From the NCBI GenBank assembly GCA_020249505.1, contig JADCFN010000016.1, positions 62,001 through 126,000 on the forward strand: a stretch of DNA of 64,000 nt, in the 5' to 3' direction. The stretch comes from Roseomonas sp. (GTDB taxonomy: Bacteria > Pseudomonadota > Alphaproteobacteria > Acetobacterales > Acetobacteraceae). Position 1 is the stretch's first letter; every line of letters starts with the position of its first letter. The notes beneath the pieces were generated by a model. That model was not told where the DNA came from and ran no database searches. It worked only from the letters and a program-made list of their open reading frames with translations. Positions 34,544-44,052 of this stretch are shown in pieces. A program made the position numbers and the translations under genes.

Positions 34544-35512
34544 CTATTCCACGCGGATATTCGCCTCCCGCGCGACCACGATGTTTTCCGCCAATTCGCG
34601 GGCAATGCGGGCTGCGAAAACCTCAGGCCCCTCACCCAGAATCACGCCACCCTGATCGAGCAGTCGCTGGCGGATCGTGGGATCGCGCAGTAAGCCCTGC
34701 ACATCGCGTGCGATGCGATCCACGATATCGCGCGAAATACCACGGGGCGCGATAAAGCCGTACCAGGGGCTGGTGTCTGGAATGCCCATGCCGAGCTCAT
34801 CCAAGGTCGGCACATCGGGCAGCACCGGCACGCGCTGCGGCCCACCAATGGCGAGCGGGCGGAGCTTGCCATCACGCGCAAGGCCAATCGCCCCGGATAG
34901 CGTGCTGAAAGTCCCTGGCACACGCCCCGCCACCACATCCTGCAACGCCGGCGCCGCGCCGCGATAGGCAACATGGGTCAGATCAAGGTTCATTTTCTTG
35001 CGGAACATCTCAAGCGCGAAATGCCCAGACGCCCCATTACCGGAAGAAGCGAAAGCCATACCGGGATCACGCCGCGCTGCCGCGACCAATTCCTGCGCCG
35101 TGCGGAAGGGCTGCCCCGCGCCGGTGAACAAGACGGTCGGCGAGGCATAGATATTCACAATCGGCGTGAAATCATTAATCGTGTCATAGGGCAGCCGCGC
35201 ATAGACCGCCGCATTGCTGGCATGGGTGCTGGCCGCAAGGAAGATTGTATAGCCATCGGGCGCTGAGCGCGCGACCATTTCAGAGGCAATCACCTGGCTC
35301 GCGCCCGGGCGATTTTCAATGACGATGGGCTGGCCCCAAAGCCGTTGCAGCGGTTCCTGCAGCAACCGCCCCGGAAAATCCGTGGGGCCACCGGCAGGAT
35401 AGCCAATGATCATCCGTATCGGACGATCCGGCCAAGTGCTCGCTTGTGCCTTGGCTTTGGTGATGATGGTGCTGGCCATCCCGGCGGCCAGCAGGCTGCG
35501 ACGCTTGAACAT
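34544..35512 (-). CDS. Bug-family TTT substrate-binding protein between nrdA and nrdB
   Basis: 322 residues. The signal region MFKRRSLLAAGMASTIITKAKAQA precedes a Bug fold: WPDRPIRMIIGYPAGGPTD, IVIENRPGASQV, SAPDGYTIFL, RLPYDTINDF, and the late GIPDTSPWYGFIAPRG. It would bind a small carboxylate in the periplasm. TctA and TctB are absent from the window. The notable point is its location: same strand as, and between, nrdA and nrdB, with a GC-rich hairpin after nrdA and a separate NrdR-like box before nrdB. It therefore looks like an insertion into an ancestral nrdAB unit. Confidence 0.9.
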   Translation of the reverse strand: MFKRRSLLAAGMASTIITKAKAQASTWPDRPIRMIIGYPAGGPTDFPGRLLQEPLQRLWGQPIVIENRPGASQVIASEMVARSAPDGYTIFLAASTHASNAAVYARLPYDTINDFTPIVNIYASPTVLFTGAGQPFRTAQELVAAARRDPGMAFASSGNGASGHFALEMFRKKMNLDLTHVAYRGAAPALQDVVAGRVPGTFSTLSGAIGLARDGKLRPLAIGGPQRVPVLPDVPTLDELGMGIPDTSPWYGFIAPRGISRDIVDRIARDVQGLLRDPTIRQRLLDQGGVILGEGPEVFAARIARELAENIVVAREANIRVE

Positions 35513-35545
35513 AACAGACTTCCTCCCGCGCCCATTTCGGGCTTA

Positions 35546-35567
35546 CCGCCCCCAAGGCTGGGGGCGG
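35546..35567. terminator. GC-rich hairpin downstream of nrdA
   Basis: A perfect 8-bp stem (CCGCCCCC / GGGGGCGG) with a 6-nt loop sits 23 bp beyond the nrdA stop and 33 bp before the Bug start. It lacks a T-run on the minus strand. It would help to isolate nrdA transcription from the Bug gene. Confidence 0.5.
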
Positions 35568-35590
35568 ATTAAAGGTAGTCTAACGCAGCT

Positions 35591-37450
35591 TTATTGGCAG
35601 GCCAAACATTCTTCGTAATTATTGTTGGTCGCCGGCACCGCCGCCACCAGAGGCAATTGCGCCTGGTCATTGGCCGGCGCCGCCACGCCAAGGGCTGCCT
35701 GCGGCGCCACCTTTTCGCTGATGGCATCCGCGCGCTGAATCGAAAGGCTGCGGCAGTAATAAAGCGACTTCACGCCCTTCTTCCACGCCGTCATGTGGAT
35801 TTGGTGCAAATCCCGCTTATGCACATTGGCCGGCAGGAACAGATTCACCGATTGCGATTGGCAGATATAGGGCGTGCGATCTGCCGCATGTTCCACCACC
35901 CAGCGCTGATCCAATTCAAACGCCGTCTTGAAGGTGGCCTTTTCCTGTTCCGTCAGGAAATCCAGATGCTGCACGCTGCCCTTATTCACCGTGATAGTGG
36001 TCCAGGTATCATCATCATCACGGCCATGCTTGGCCAGTACCTTCTTCAGATACGGGTTGCGCACAATGAAGGAACCGGACAGCGTCTTGTGATTATAGAC
36101 ATTGGCCGCGATGGGTTCGATCCCCGGGCTCGCCCCACCGCAAATGATGCTGATGGAAGCGGTCGGCGCGATCGCGATCTTGTTCGAAAAACGCTCCATG
36201 AAGCCGTATTCGGCTGCATCGGGGCAGGGGCCGCGTTCTTCGGCCAGCAGGCGCGAGGCAGTGTCAGCCTGGGCGCGGATATGCTTGAACATCCGCATAT
36301 TCCAGACCTTGGCCACCACGCTTTCGAACGGCACGTTCAGCGCTTGCAGGAAGGAATGGTAGCCCATCACCCCAAGCCCGACCGAGCGTTCCCGCATGGC
36401 GCTATAGCGCGCCCGCGCCATGGAATCGGGCGCGGTATCAATGAAGGATTGCAGCACATTATCCAGGAAGCGCATCACATCGGGGATGAACTGCGCCTCA
36501 TCCTTCCATTCAAACCAGGTCTCAAGATTGAGCGACGACAGGCAGCACACCGCCGTGCGCTGTTCGCCATGCTGATCAATCCCGGTCGGCAGCGTGATTT
36601 CCGAGCACAGGTTTGAGGTTTTGACCTCAAGCCCCGCCAACTTCTGATGCTCTGGCCGCGCATTATTCACGTGATCGGAATAGATGATGTAGGGCTCACC
36701 GGTTTCGATGCGCGCGGTCAGAATGCGAATCCAAAGGCCCCGTGCAGAGACCTTCTTCATCAGCGCGCCATCCTTGGGCGAGACCAGCGCCCATTCCTCA
36801 TCCGCTTCCACCGCGCGCATGAAGGCATCGGGGATCAGAACGCCGTGATGGAGATTGAGCGCCTTGCGATTCGGATCGCCACCGGTTGGGCGGCGCATTT
36901 CCAGAAACTCTTCGATTTCCGGGTGATTCACCGGCAGATAGCAGGCCGCCGATCCGCGGCGGAGTGACCCCTGGGAAATCGCCAGCGTCAGGCTATCCAT
37001 CACGCGAATGAAGGGAATAACGCCCGAGGTCTTGCCGTTACGGCCAACCTTTTCGCCAATGCCGCGCAGATTCCCCCAATAGGAACCGATGCCACCGCCC
37101 TTGGCGGCGAGCCATACATTCTCATTCCAAAGCCCGACAATGCCATCAAGGCTGTCAGAGGCTTCGTTCAGGAAGCATGAAATCGGCAAGCCGCGAGTCG
37201 TACCGCCATTGGACAGCACGGGTGTGGCCGGCATGAACCAGAGCCGCGAAATATAGTCATAAATCCGCTGCGCATGCGCCGCATCATCGCCATAAGCGGA
37301 GGCAACACGGGCAAACAAATCCTGATAGGATTCGCCTGGCAGCAAATAACGATCATCTAATGTGGCCTTGCCGAAATCGGTCAGCAGCGCATCGCGTGAG
37401 CGATCAATGCGTACTTGGCCATGGCCTTCAAGTTGAACTGCGTCGAACAC
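35591..37450 (-). CDS. nrdA: Class I ribonucleotide reductase alpha subunit lacking an ATP-cone
   Basis: 619 residues, clearly shorter than enteric NrdA (about 760). The first 40 residues go straight into the reductase core, so the N-terminal ATP-cone used for dATP inhibition is absent. Core features: TPVLSNGGT, PISCFLNEASDSLD with the first redox Cys, KGGGIGS, SNLCSEITLPTG with the Asn/Cys/Glu catalytic set, VCCLSSLNL with the second redox Cys, PTASISIICGG, and a C-terminal ECLACQ with the CxxC pair that re-reduces the active site. It catalyses NDP to dNDP reduction with NrdB. Two NrdR-like boxes lie 57-104 bp upstream. Confidence 0.95.
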   Translation of the reverse strand: MFDAVQLEGHGQVRIDRSRDALLTDFGKATLDDRYLLPGESYQDLFARVASAYGDDAAHAQRIYDYISRLWFMPATPVLSNGGTTRGLPISCFLNEASDSLDGIVGLWNENVWLAAKGGGIGSYWGNLRGIGEKVGRNGKTSGVIPFIRVMDSLTLAISQGSLRRGSAACYLPVNHPEIEEFLEMRRPTGGDPNRKALNLHHGVLIPDAFMRAVEADEEWALVSPKDGALMKKVSARGLWIRILTARIETGEPYIIYSDHVNNARPEHQKLAGLEVKTSNLCSEITLPTGIDQHGEQRTAVCCLSSLNLETWFEWKDEAQFIPDVMRFLDNVLQSFIDTAPDSMARARYSAMRERSVGLGVMGYHSFLQALNVPFESVVAKVWNMRMFKHIRAQADTASRLLAEERGPCPDAAEYGFMERFSNKIAIAPTASISIICGGASPGIEPIAANVYNHKTLSGSFIVRNPYLKKVLAKHGRDDDDTWTTITVNKGSVQHLDFLTEQEKATFKTAFELDQRWVVEHAADRTPYICQSQSVNLFLPANVHKRDLHQIHMTAWKKGVKSLYYCRSLSIQRADAISEKVAPQAALGVAAPANDQAQLPLVAAVPATNNNYEECLACQ

Positions 37451-37506
37451 GGATAACCCCCTGAGAACTCCCCCGAGACCGGATCATGCCCCAAGTTACA
37501 GTCTGA

Positions 37507-37554
37507 CTACAAGATGTAGTCTTGCCACAGTCGCGATACCACTAGATGCGGTGC
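37507..37554. promoter_or_regulatory. Paired NrdR-like boxes upstream of nrdA
   Basis: Two 16-bp sites, CTACAAGATGTAGTCT (37507-37522) and CCACTAGATGCGGTGC (37539-37554), match 11 and 10 of 16 positions of the NrdR consensus and share the AAGAT/TAGAT core seen in the nrdB box. Their centres are 32 bp apart, three helical turns, as expected for cooperative NrdR binding. They lie 57-104 bp before the nrdA start, in the 284-bp region shared with the divergent Bug gene. NrdR represses RNR genes when (d)ATP is high. Confidence 0.7.
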
Positions 37555-37734
37555 GTGATTCTGGGCTTGCAAAAGCCGGGGCAATTGGGGCAGCGCCATT
37601 TTGTTCTCGTTTCGCCCCAGGGCGAAGCCCCTTTCGCTGGCGGGCCGCTTGGCGTTTAATTGCCCCGCAGGGACGCCGCAATGCTGTGCGGAATAACGCA
37701 AAAACAATGACTTGCATGTTGAAGGAGAATTGCC

Positions 37735-38721
37735 GTGACCACCACTACCCGCCGTAGCCTATTGGCCGCCCCGCTGGCATTGAGCCCGCTCGCTGCGCCT
37801 GCCTATGCCCAGGCGCCTTGGCCAACGCGGCCTGTACGGATTGTGATTCCCTTCGGCACGGGGGGCGGGACGGATATCACCACACGGCTTTTGGCCCCCA
37901 AATTGGCGGAAATCCTGGGCCAGCCCGTGGTGCTGGAAAACCGCCCCGGCGCGGGCGGTGTGGTCGGCACGGATTATGTGGCAAAGCAGCCCGCCAATGG
38001 CGATGTTTTCGTGCTTTCCACCCTCTCCCCCATCGCACTCGCCCGCGGCCTGCCCGCCCCGGTGCCCTTTGATGCGCGGACCGATCTGGTGGCGGTAGCA
38101 CCAACCGTCTTTGTGCCCATCGCGCTTGCTGTCACCACGCGCAATTTCGCGCCCACGACGGCCGCGGAATTCATCGCAACGCTGAAGGCGGCGCCTGGGC
38201 GCTATCAATATGGCTCCTCCGGCATTGGCACTTCGGGGCATATCGCCTCGGCCAGTTTCCTGGTGCGGACGGGGACAGAGGCCGTGCATGTGCCCTATCG
38301 CGGTGGCGGGCAGGTCTTTACCGCGCTGACCGCCGGAGAAATTCAATTCTGCTGCGACATCCCCTCCATCCTGAAGGGGTTTCAGGATGCCGGCACGGCG
38401 CGGGTACTGTTTGTGGCGACCGATCAGCGGTCTTCCCTGCTGCCCAATGTGCCAACAGCGGCTGAGGCGGGAATAGCGGGCTATAAATCCCATTCCTGGT
38501 ATGGCTTCTTCGCCCCGCGCGGCACGCCGGCCGCCATTGTGAACCGCATGGCAGCGGCGACCGAACAGGCGCTGGCCGATCCCGCCATCCATCAGCGCTT
38601 TGAGGAAATGGGCACCCCCGCCATGCGCGGCTACACGCCAGAGCGATTCGCGGCCTATGTGCGGGAGGAAATCGCCTTTTGGGAACCGGAAGTGCGCGGC
38701 CTTGGCATCAAGGCCGAGTAA
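37735..38721 (+). CDS. Bug-family TTT substrate-binding protein divergent from nrdA
   Basis: 328 residues, starting with GTG at 37735 after a strong GAAGGAG site. The leader TTTTRRSLLAAPLALSPLAAP ends at AYAQA. The mature protein has WPTRPVRIVIPFGTGGGTDI, VVLENRPGAGGVVGTD, LPAPVPFDARTDLV, and HSWYGFFAPRGTPAAIV. It is an orphan receptor with no TctAB nearby, converging on the rRNA methyltransferase gene 6 bp away. It shares its upstream region with nrdA, so the NrdR-like boxes could influence it too. Confidence 0.9.
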   Translation: MTTTTRRSLLAAPLALSPLAAPAYAQAPWPTRPVRIVIPFGTGGGTDITTRLLAPKLAEILGQPVVLENRPGAGGVVGTDYVAKQPANGDVFVLSTLSPIALARGLPAPVPFDARTDLVAVAPTVFVPIALAVTTRNFAPTTAAEFIATLKAAPGRYQYGSSGIGTSGHIASASFLVRTGTEAVHVPYRGGGQVFTALTAGEIQFCCDIPSILKGFQDAGTARVLFVATDQRSSLLPNVPTAAEAGIAGYKSHSWYGFFAPRGTPAAIVNRMAAATEQALADPAIHQRFEEMGTPAMRGYTPERFAAYVREEIAFWEPEVRGLGIKAE

Positions 38722-38727
38722 GGCAGC

Positions 38728-39999
38728 CTATCGTTTCCCTTTGGCCGGCCGGCTGAGCGTGACGACCGCTTCTAACTGGCCGGACCACAAGAACTGATCA
38801 ATCGGCGTGGCGGCATCCACCCGCCAGCCCTGATCGGCAAAGAAGCGCAAATCCCGCGCCAGTGCTTGCGGGTTGCAGGAAACATAAATCACCGCCGGCA
38901 CGGCTGAACGCGCCAGTAAGCCCGCCTGTTCCTCGGCCCCGGCAAAGGGCGGGTCCAGCACCACAGCGGCAAAGGGCGCCAATTCCGCAACTGTCAGTGG
39001 CTGGCGCGCCAAATCGCGCCGCGTCGCGGCCAAGGGCAGCCCCGCCTTGGCGGCAGCATTGGCAAGGGCCGCCACCGCCGCGCCATCCGATTCGAAGGCC
39101 GTCACCCTGCCCCGCCGCGCCAAAGCGAGGCTGAGTGTGCCATAACCGGCATGAAGATCAGCAATCCTCCCGCGCCCGGCAAGCTTTGCGGGCAGGCCAG
39201 CCAGCATGGCGGCGATGATGGCCTGCTCGCCCTCGGGGCTCGCTTGCAGGAAGGCGCCCGGGGCGGGTGTCACCGCCACACCACTCAGCGTGATGGCGAC
39301 CGGCTCAAGCTGGGCCGCGACCTCTTGCGGGCCATTGCCGCGCGCCCAGGCGATTCGCGCGAGTCCCTGCGCCGCCGCGAAGCCCGCGAGCAGCGCGCGC
39401 CCCGCCGCATCCAAAGTGCCATCGGTGCGGAGCAGCAGGTCAGGCCCGGTATCCAGCAGGTTCAGCACCGCCGAGCCATCGCGCTTCAGCGCCGGCAGGC
39501 GTGGCAGCAGATCGCGCAGCGGCTTCAGCACCGCGACCAGGCGCGGATGCAGCACCGGGCAGGCAGCGATATCCAGAATGGCCGCACTGCCCGCCGCGTG
39601 AAAGCCAAGCCGGAGCCCATCCGTCCCGCGCCTAATGGCGAAATCGGCCCGCCGACGCGCGCCGGGCGGCGTGGTGATGGTCTCGGCAATCGGGGCTTCG
39701 GCAAAACCGCCACGTGCCAAAGCCACCCGCAGCCGCTCTCGCTTCCAGGCGGCTTGGGGGGTAGGCGCCCAATGTTGCAGGGCGCAACCGCCGCAGCCTT
39801 CCAGAAAATGCGCGCAAGCAGGCGCGATGCGATCAAGACTTGGGTTTAGGATTTCATGGATCGTGGCCAGCGCACCATCGCCGCGCTTGCCATTGATTTC
39901 GACATGCAGCCTTTCGCCCGGAAGCCCCTGCGGCACATAAATCGGGCCGGGGGCGATACCATCGCCACCCGCGCCCATACGCTCAATCAGGACTTCCAC
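38728..39999 (-). CDS. 23S rRNA (uracil-5-)-methyltransferase, RlmC/RlmD type
   Basis: 423 residues of the TrmA/RumA family. There is a TRAM-like N-terminal domain, then the iron-sulfur cluster Cys motif CAHFLEGCGGCALQHW. In the C-terminal SAM-dependent domain, motif I reads ADLHAGYGTLSLALA, motif IV DPPFAGAEEQ, and the catalytic Cys is in IYVSCNPQALARDL. It methylates C5 of a uridine in 23S rRNA; which of U747 or U1939 cannot be told from sequence alone. It is 19 bp from the glutaryl-CoA dehydrogenase gene on the same strand. Confidence 0.88.
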   Translation of the reverse strand: MEVLIERMGAGGDGIAPGPIYVPQGLPGERLHVEINGKRGDGALATIHEILNPSLDRIAPACAHFLEGCGGCALQHWAPTPQAAWKRERLRVALARGGFAEAPIAETITTPPGARRRADFAIRRGTDGLRLGFHAAGSAAILDIAACPVLHPRLVAVLKPLRDLLPRLPALKRDGSAVLNLLDTGPDLLLRTDGTLDAAGRALLAGFAAAQGLARIAWARGNGPQEVAAQLEPVAITLSGVAVTPAPGAFLQASPEGEQAIIAAMLAGLPAKLAGRGRIADLHAGYGTLSLALARRGRVTAFESDGAAVAALANAAAKAGLPLAATRRDLARQPLTVAELAPFAAVVLDPPFAGAEEQAGLLARSAVPAVIYVSCNPQALARDLRFFADQGWRVDAATPIDQFLWSGQLEAVVTLSRPAKGKR

Positions 40000-40018
40000 G
40001 GCGGAGGCTTCGGCTTGA

Positions 40019-41221
40019 TCAGCCGAAGGCGTTCAACCCGGTCTGCGCCCGGCCCAGGATCAGCGCATGCACATCATGCGTGCCTTCGTAAGTATTGACC
40101 GTCTCAAGGTTCATCACGTGACGGATCACATGATACTCATCAACAATGCCGTTGCCGCCATGCATGTCACGCGCAACGCGGGCAATGTCCAAAGCCTTGC
40201 CGCAATTATTGCGCTTGACCAGGCTGATCATCTCGGGCGCGGCCTTGTGTTCATCAAACAGCCGCCCCACGCGCAGCACCGCATGCAGACCCAGCGTGAT
40301 TTCGGTTTGCATATCAGCGAGCTTCTTTTGCACAAGCTGAGTCGCCGCCAGCGGCTTGCCGAACATGATGCGGTTCAGCGTGTAATCCCGCGCCGCATGC
40401 CAGCAGAATTCCGCCGCCCCCATGGCGCCCCAGGCAATGCCATAGCGCGCGCGATTGAGGCAGGAAAAGGGACCGGCCAGAGAACGCACGCCCGGCAGGC
40501 GGTTTTCCTCGGGGACGAAAACCTCATCCATCATAATCATGCCGGTGACGGAAGCGCGCAGGCTGAACTTGCCTTCGATTTTCGGCGTGGTCAGGCCCTT
40601 CATGCCGCGATCAAGCAAAAAGCCACGCAGAATGCCTTCATCATCCTTCGCCCAAACCAGGCAGACATCGGCGATGGGTGAATTGGAAATCCAGGTTTTG
40701 GAACCCGAAAGCTTCCAGCCGCCATCCACCTTGGTCGCGCGCGTGCGCATCGAAGAAGGATCAGACCCGGCATCGGGTTCGGTCAGGCCAAAGCAGCCCA
40801 CCCATTCCCCGGTGCGGAGCTTCGGCAGATACTTCTGCTTCTGTTCTTCGGACCCATAGGCATGGATCGGGAACATCACGAGCGATGATTGCACGCTGAA
40901 GGCGCTGCGATAGCCGGAATCAACGCGCTCCACTTCGCGCGCCATCAGCCCATAGGCAACATAGGAAACGCCGGCGCAGCCATAGCCATCCAACGTGGCC
41001 CCCAGGAAACCCATTTCGCCGAATTCATTCATGATCTCGCGATCGAAGCGCTCATGCCGATTGGCTTCAAGCACACGCGGCATCAGGCGTTCCTGGCAGA
41101 ATTGCCGGGCGCTATCGCGAATCATGCGCTCTTCTTCCGTCAGCGCTTCTTCAAGCAGCAGCGGGTCTTCCCAGGTGAAGGGCGCAATGGCGGTCTTCTT
41201 CGGTGGGGTCACGACATTCAT
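40019..41221 (-). CDS. gcdH: Glutaryl-CoA dehydrogenase
   Basis: 400 residues. It resembles GCDH through the whole length: [20 protein letters not shown] at the start, [43 protein letters not shown], the [14 protein letters not shown] segment, [16 protein letters not shown], and [16 protein letters not shown] with the catalytic Glu. It oxidatively decarboxylates glutaryl-CoA to crotonyl-CoA in lysine, tryptophan and aromatic acid breakdown, passing electrons to ETF. A CaiB-like CoA transferase partner is not seen here. Confidence 0.93.
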   Translation of the reverse strand: MNVVTPPKKTAIAPFTWEDPLLLEEALTEEERMIRDSARQFCQERLMPRVLEANRHERFDREIMNEFGEMGFLGATLDGYGCAGVSYVAYGLMAREVERVDSGYRSAFSVQSSLVMFPIHAYGSEEQKQKYLPKLRTGEWVGCFGLTEPDAGSDPSSMRTRATKVDGGWKLSGSKTWISNSPIADVCLVWAKDDEGILRGFLLDRGMKGLTTPKIEGKFSLRASVTGMIMMDEVFVPEENRLPGVRSLAGPFSCLNRARYGIAWGAMGAAEFCWHAARDYTLNRIMFGKPLAATQLVQKKLADMQTEITLGLHAVLRVGRLFDEHKAAPEMISLVKRNNCGKALDIARVARDMHGGNGIVDEYHVIRHVMNLETVNTYEGTHDVHALILGRAQTGLNAFG

Positions 41222-41278
41222 GTGGCTATCCTCAACTCAAGCTTCGTCTTGGGCGATAAAATGGAGTTTGCGGGCGCG

Positions 41279-43087
41279 TCAGGCGGCGTCAACCTCTGGC
41301 GCGGCCTCGACCACCGCCGGTGCCGCAGCGCGGCGGGGCCGGGGAATCGGGATCAGCATAAAGGCCGGCACCAAATCACCGAACCCCTGCACGGGCGGGC
41401 CAAGATCATCGCGGCGGTCGCGGTTGCGATAATCCCGATCCTGGCGCGGCGCTTCGCGGTCCCGGGTCGGCAGGTCACGCATGGCGGCTTCGCGCAGGGC
41501 GAATTCACTCGGCTGCGCGTCGCGGTCCCGCCGCGGCGCACGATCCCGGCGCGGAGCCTCACGCCCCTCTGGCGCATCGGGGCGTGGGCGACGTTCCGGG
41601 CGCTCCCGCCGCGCGGGGGCGTCGGCTGCGATTTCTTCCGGCGCTTCCGGGCGCGGGGCGCGTTCCTGACCATCGCGGCGGCCACGTTCCGGCCGGCCAC
41701 GCGCGCCATCACGCCGATCCGGCCGACGCGCCGGACCGCCACGGCCGCGACCACGCTTGGTGGAGGTCATGGCTTCCTGAATTTCAGCTTCCGTCACCGG
41801 CTCCAGCCCTTCAATATCCAGAAGGGGGATGGGTTTGCCGGTCAGTTTTTCGATGGCGGCGACATTCTTCGCATCATCGGCGGTCGCGATCGTATAGGCA
41901 TGGCCTTCACGCCCGGCGCGGCCGGTGCGGCCAATGCGGTGCACGTAATCTTCCGAATGGAAGGGCACATCGAAATTGAACACATGCGACAAGCCGCCGA
42001 TATCAAGACCGCGTGCGGCGACATCGGAACAGACCAGCAGCTGCAATTCATCCGCCTTGAAGGCATTGAGTGTCGCGAAGCGTTGCGATTGATCCATATC
42101 GCCATGCAAGGCGCCCACGCTGAAGCCGTGCTTCTTCAGCGATTTATACAGGATATCCACTTCGATCTTGCGATTGCAGAAGATCAGCGCATTCGTCACC
42201 TGTTCGCGCCGGATCAGCCGACGCAACGCCTCGCGCTTATCAGAAGGCTGCACGTAAGCGAGGCCAGTTGTGATCGTGGTCGCCACCGAAGCCGGCCGGG
42301 TAACCGTGATTTCCTTCGGGTTGGACAGGAAGGCATCAGCTAGGCGGCGGATTTCCGGCGCCATGGTGGCGCTGAAGAACAAAGTCTGGCGCAAGGGCGG
42401 CAGCATGGAGACAATACGCTCCACATCCGGAATAAAGCCCATATCGAGCATCCGGTCCGCTTCATCAATCACCAGCACCTTGCAATCGGCGAGCAAGACG
42501 CGGCCACGATCAAACAAATCAAGCAGGCGACCAGGGGTCGCGATCAGTACATCCACGCCCTTTTCCAGCACATCGCGCTGGTCATTCATGCTCTCACCAC
42601 CGATCAGCAGCGCGTGGTTGAGCTTCAGGTATTTGCCGTATTTTTCGAAGTTTTCCGCGACCTGCAACGCCAATTCGCGGGTCGGTTCCAGGATCAGGCT
42701 GCGCGGCATACGCGCCTTGGCGCGCGATCCGGTCAGGATATCCAGCATGGGCAGCACGAAGGACGCGGTTTTGCCCGTGCCGGTTTGCGCGCATCCCAGC
42801 ACATCGCGGCCCATCAGCACCTGCGGGATCGCCTGTTCCTGAATGGGCGTTGGGTGGCGATAGCCGGATTCCGTCACCGCCTTCACGATTTCCTCAGACA
42901 GGCCGATGGAATCGAATGTCGTGCGGTCTTCCTCGGCAGCCGGCGCGGCTTCGGGCGCGGTTTCTTCCGCCACGGGGGCGGTCTCGGCTGGCGCGGTTTC
43001 CGGCGTCTCAGGCGGCACGGGCAGGGTTTGCGGGTCGGCTTGGACAGCCTCGGCGGCAGTCACTTCAGTATTTTCGTTCAACTTCAA
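41279..43087 (-). CDS. DEAD-box ATP-dependent RNA helicase with low-complexity arms
   Basis: 602 residues. Residues 1-55 are Pro/Glu/Ala-rich. The helicase core (about 57-430) has Q motif GYRHPTPIQEQAIP, motif I AQTGTGKT, PTRELALQ, ATPGRLLD, motif II VIDEADRMLDMGF, motif III SATM, and motif VI HRIGRTGRAGREG. Residues about 455-602 are Arg/Asp/Pro-rich with repeated RRD/RPE units, likely an unstructured RNA-binding tail. The core is closest in style to RhlE/DeaD helicases, which act in ribosome assembly and RNA decay, often at low temperature. The 211-bp upstream region contains a GC-rich hairpin at 43142-43168. Confidence 0.92.
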   Translation of the reverse strand: MKLNENTEVTAAEAVQADPQTLPVPPETPETAPAETAPVAEETAPEAAPAAEEDRTTFDSIGLSEEIVKAVTESGYRHPTPIQEQAIPQVLMGRDVLGCAQTGTGKTASFVLPMLDILTGSRAKARMPRSLILEPTRELALQVAENFEKYGKYLKLNHALLIGGESMNDQRDVLEKGVDVLIATPGRLLDLFDRGRVLLADCKVLVIDEADRMLDMGFIPDVERIVSMLPPLRQTLFFSATMAPEIRRLADAFLSNPKEITVTRPASVATTITTGLAYVQPSDKREALRRLIRREQVTNALIFCNRKIEVDILYKSLKKHGFSVGALHGDMDQSQRFATLNAFKADELQLLVCSDVAARGLDIGGLSHVFNFDVPFHSEDYVHRIGRTGRAGREGHAYTIATADDAKNVAAIEKLTGKPIPLLDIEGLEPVTEAEIQEAMTSTKRGRGRGGPARRPDRRDGARGRPERGRRDGQERAPRPEAPEEIAADAPARRERPERRPRPDAPEGREAPRRDRAPRRDRDAQPSEFALREAAMRDLPTRDREAPRQDRDYRNRDRRDDLGPPVQGFGDLVPAFMLIPIPRPRRAAAPAVVEAAPEVDAA

Positions 43088-43141
43088 TCGCTTTCTAGGC
43101 CCGCGCTGCGAGCGCTTGGCGGTGGGTGCGGGAAAGGCCGA

Positions 43142-43168
43142 GCCCCGGCGGGGCGCGCATGCCGGGGC
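43142..43168. other. Hairpin in the DEAD-helicase leader region
   Basis: GCCCCGGC and GCCGGGGC form a perfect 8-bp stem around an 11-nt loop, 55-81 bp upstream of the helicase start. Helicase genes of this type often have structured leaders, but function here is not demonstrated. Confidence 0.35.
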
Positions 43169-43298
43169 CGGCGGATCCGGCCCGCCTATCCGCGAGCGAT
43201 GTCCCTATGCGCCGAAGCGGCGCGAGAATCAAGGATTTCCGTTGTCTTGGGCCGGGGTTACCTGGACGGTGGCGCCGCTGCGGGGATAGTTTCGGTCC

Positions 43299-43997
43299 AT
43301 GGCTCAGAACGAAACCCTTTTATTGCTCCCTGGCATGCTCTGCGATGCCCGGCTTTGGCGCCACCAGATCGAAGCCTTCAGCGCCTCCCGCCGTGTGGTG
43401 GTGGCCTGCCTGACGGGGCAGGACAGCATCGGTGCCATGGCGGAAGCGGCTCTTGCCGGGCTGGATGGACCATTGGCGGTCGCGGGGCTTTCCATGGGGG
43501 GTCATGTAGCGCTGGAGGTGGTGCGCCGCGCGCCGGGGCAGGTCAAGCGCCTAGCGCTATTCGACAATTCGGCCCGCGCGGATACGCCAGAACAAACAGA
43601 ACGCCGGCGCGGATTGCTCACCCTTGCCCAGACCGGGCGTTTTCGCGGCGTGACGCCACGCCTGCTGCCCATGCTGGTGCATCCTTCCCGCCTGGAAAGC
43701 CCCTTGGCGGCTGAGGTGATGGCCATGGCGGAACGGGTTGGTCGTGACGCTTTCCTCCGCCAGCAAACCGCGCTTAGCGGGCGCATTGATTCCAGACCCC
43801 ATCTGCCCGCGATACGCGCCAAGACGCTGGTCGCTGTAGGCGAGGATGATGTGATGACGCCGCCTTACCTGGCCGAGGAAATGGCCGCCGCGATTCCCGG
43901 CGCGCATCTGGTGCGCTTCACCGGGTCAGGACACTTGCCTAGCATGGAAGTGCCCGAAGCAGTGAATGCCGCGATGGCCGAATGGCTGGCCGACTGA
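43299..43997 (+). CDS. Alpha/beta hydrolase
   Basis: 232 residues. The opening LLLLPGMLCDARLW gives the oxyanion-hole loop, GLSMGGHVALEV is the nucleophile elbow with the catalytic Ser, VGEDDVMTPP carries the acid and TGSGHLPSMEVPEAVN the His. It is a small cytoplasmic hydrolase of the MenH/PcaD-like group; substrate unknown. It is divergent from the DEAD-box helicase and converges on acnA across a strong terminator. Confidence 0.88.
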   Translation: MAQNETLLLLPGMLCDARLWRHQIEAFSASRRVVVACLTGQDSIGAMAEAALAGLDGPLAVAGLSMGGHVALEVVRRAPGQVKRLALFDNSARADTPEQTERRRGLLTLAQTGRFRGVTPRLLPMLVHPSRLESPLAAEVMAMAERVGRDAFLRQQTALSGRIDSRPHLPAIRAKTLVAVGEDDVMTPPYLAEEMAAAIPGAHLVRFTGSGHLPSMEVPEAVNAAMAEWLAD

Positions 43998-44000
43998 ACA

Positions 44001-44037
44001 CAAAAAAGCGCGGCCCTTTCGGCGCCGCGCCTTTTTG
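44001..44037. terminator. Bidirectional intrinsic terminator
   Basis: A 7-bp stem (GCGCGGC / GCCGCGC) is flanked by an A-run on the left and a T-run on the right. It therefore works as a Rho-independent terminator for both the alpha/beta hydrolase (plus) and acnA (minus). Confidence 0.85.
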
Positions 44038-44052
44038 TAACCGGGGCCGATA

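Noticed and set aside
40889-42343. A 484-codon plus-strand frame across gcdH and the DEAD-box helicase
   Set aside because: Antisense shadow of two well-supported genes; Arg/Gly-rich composition without motifs.
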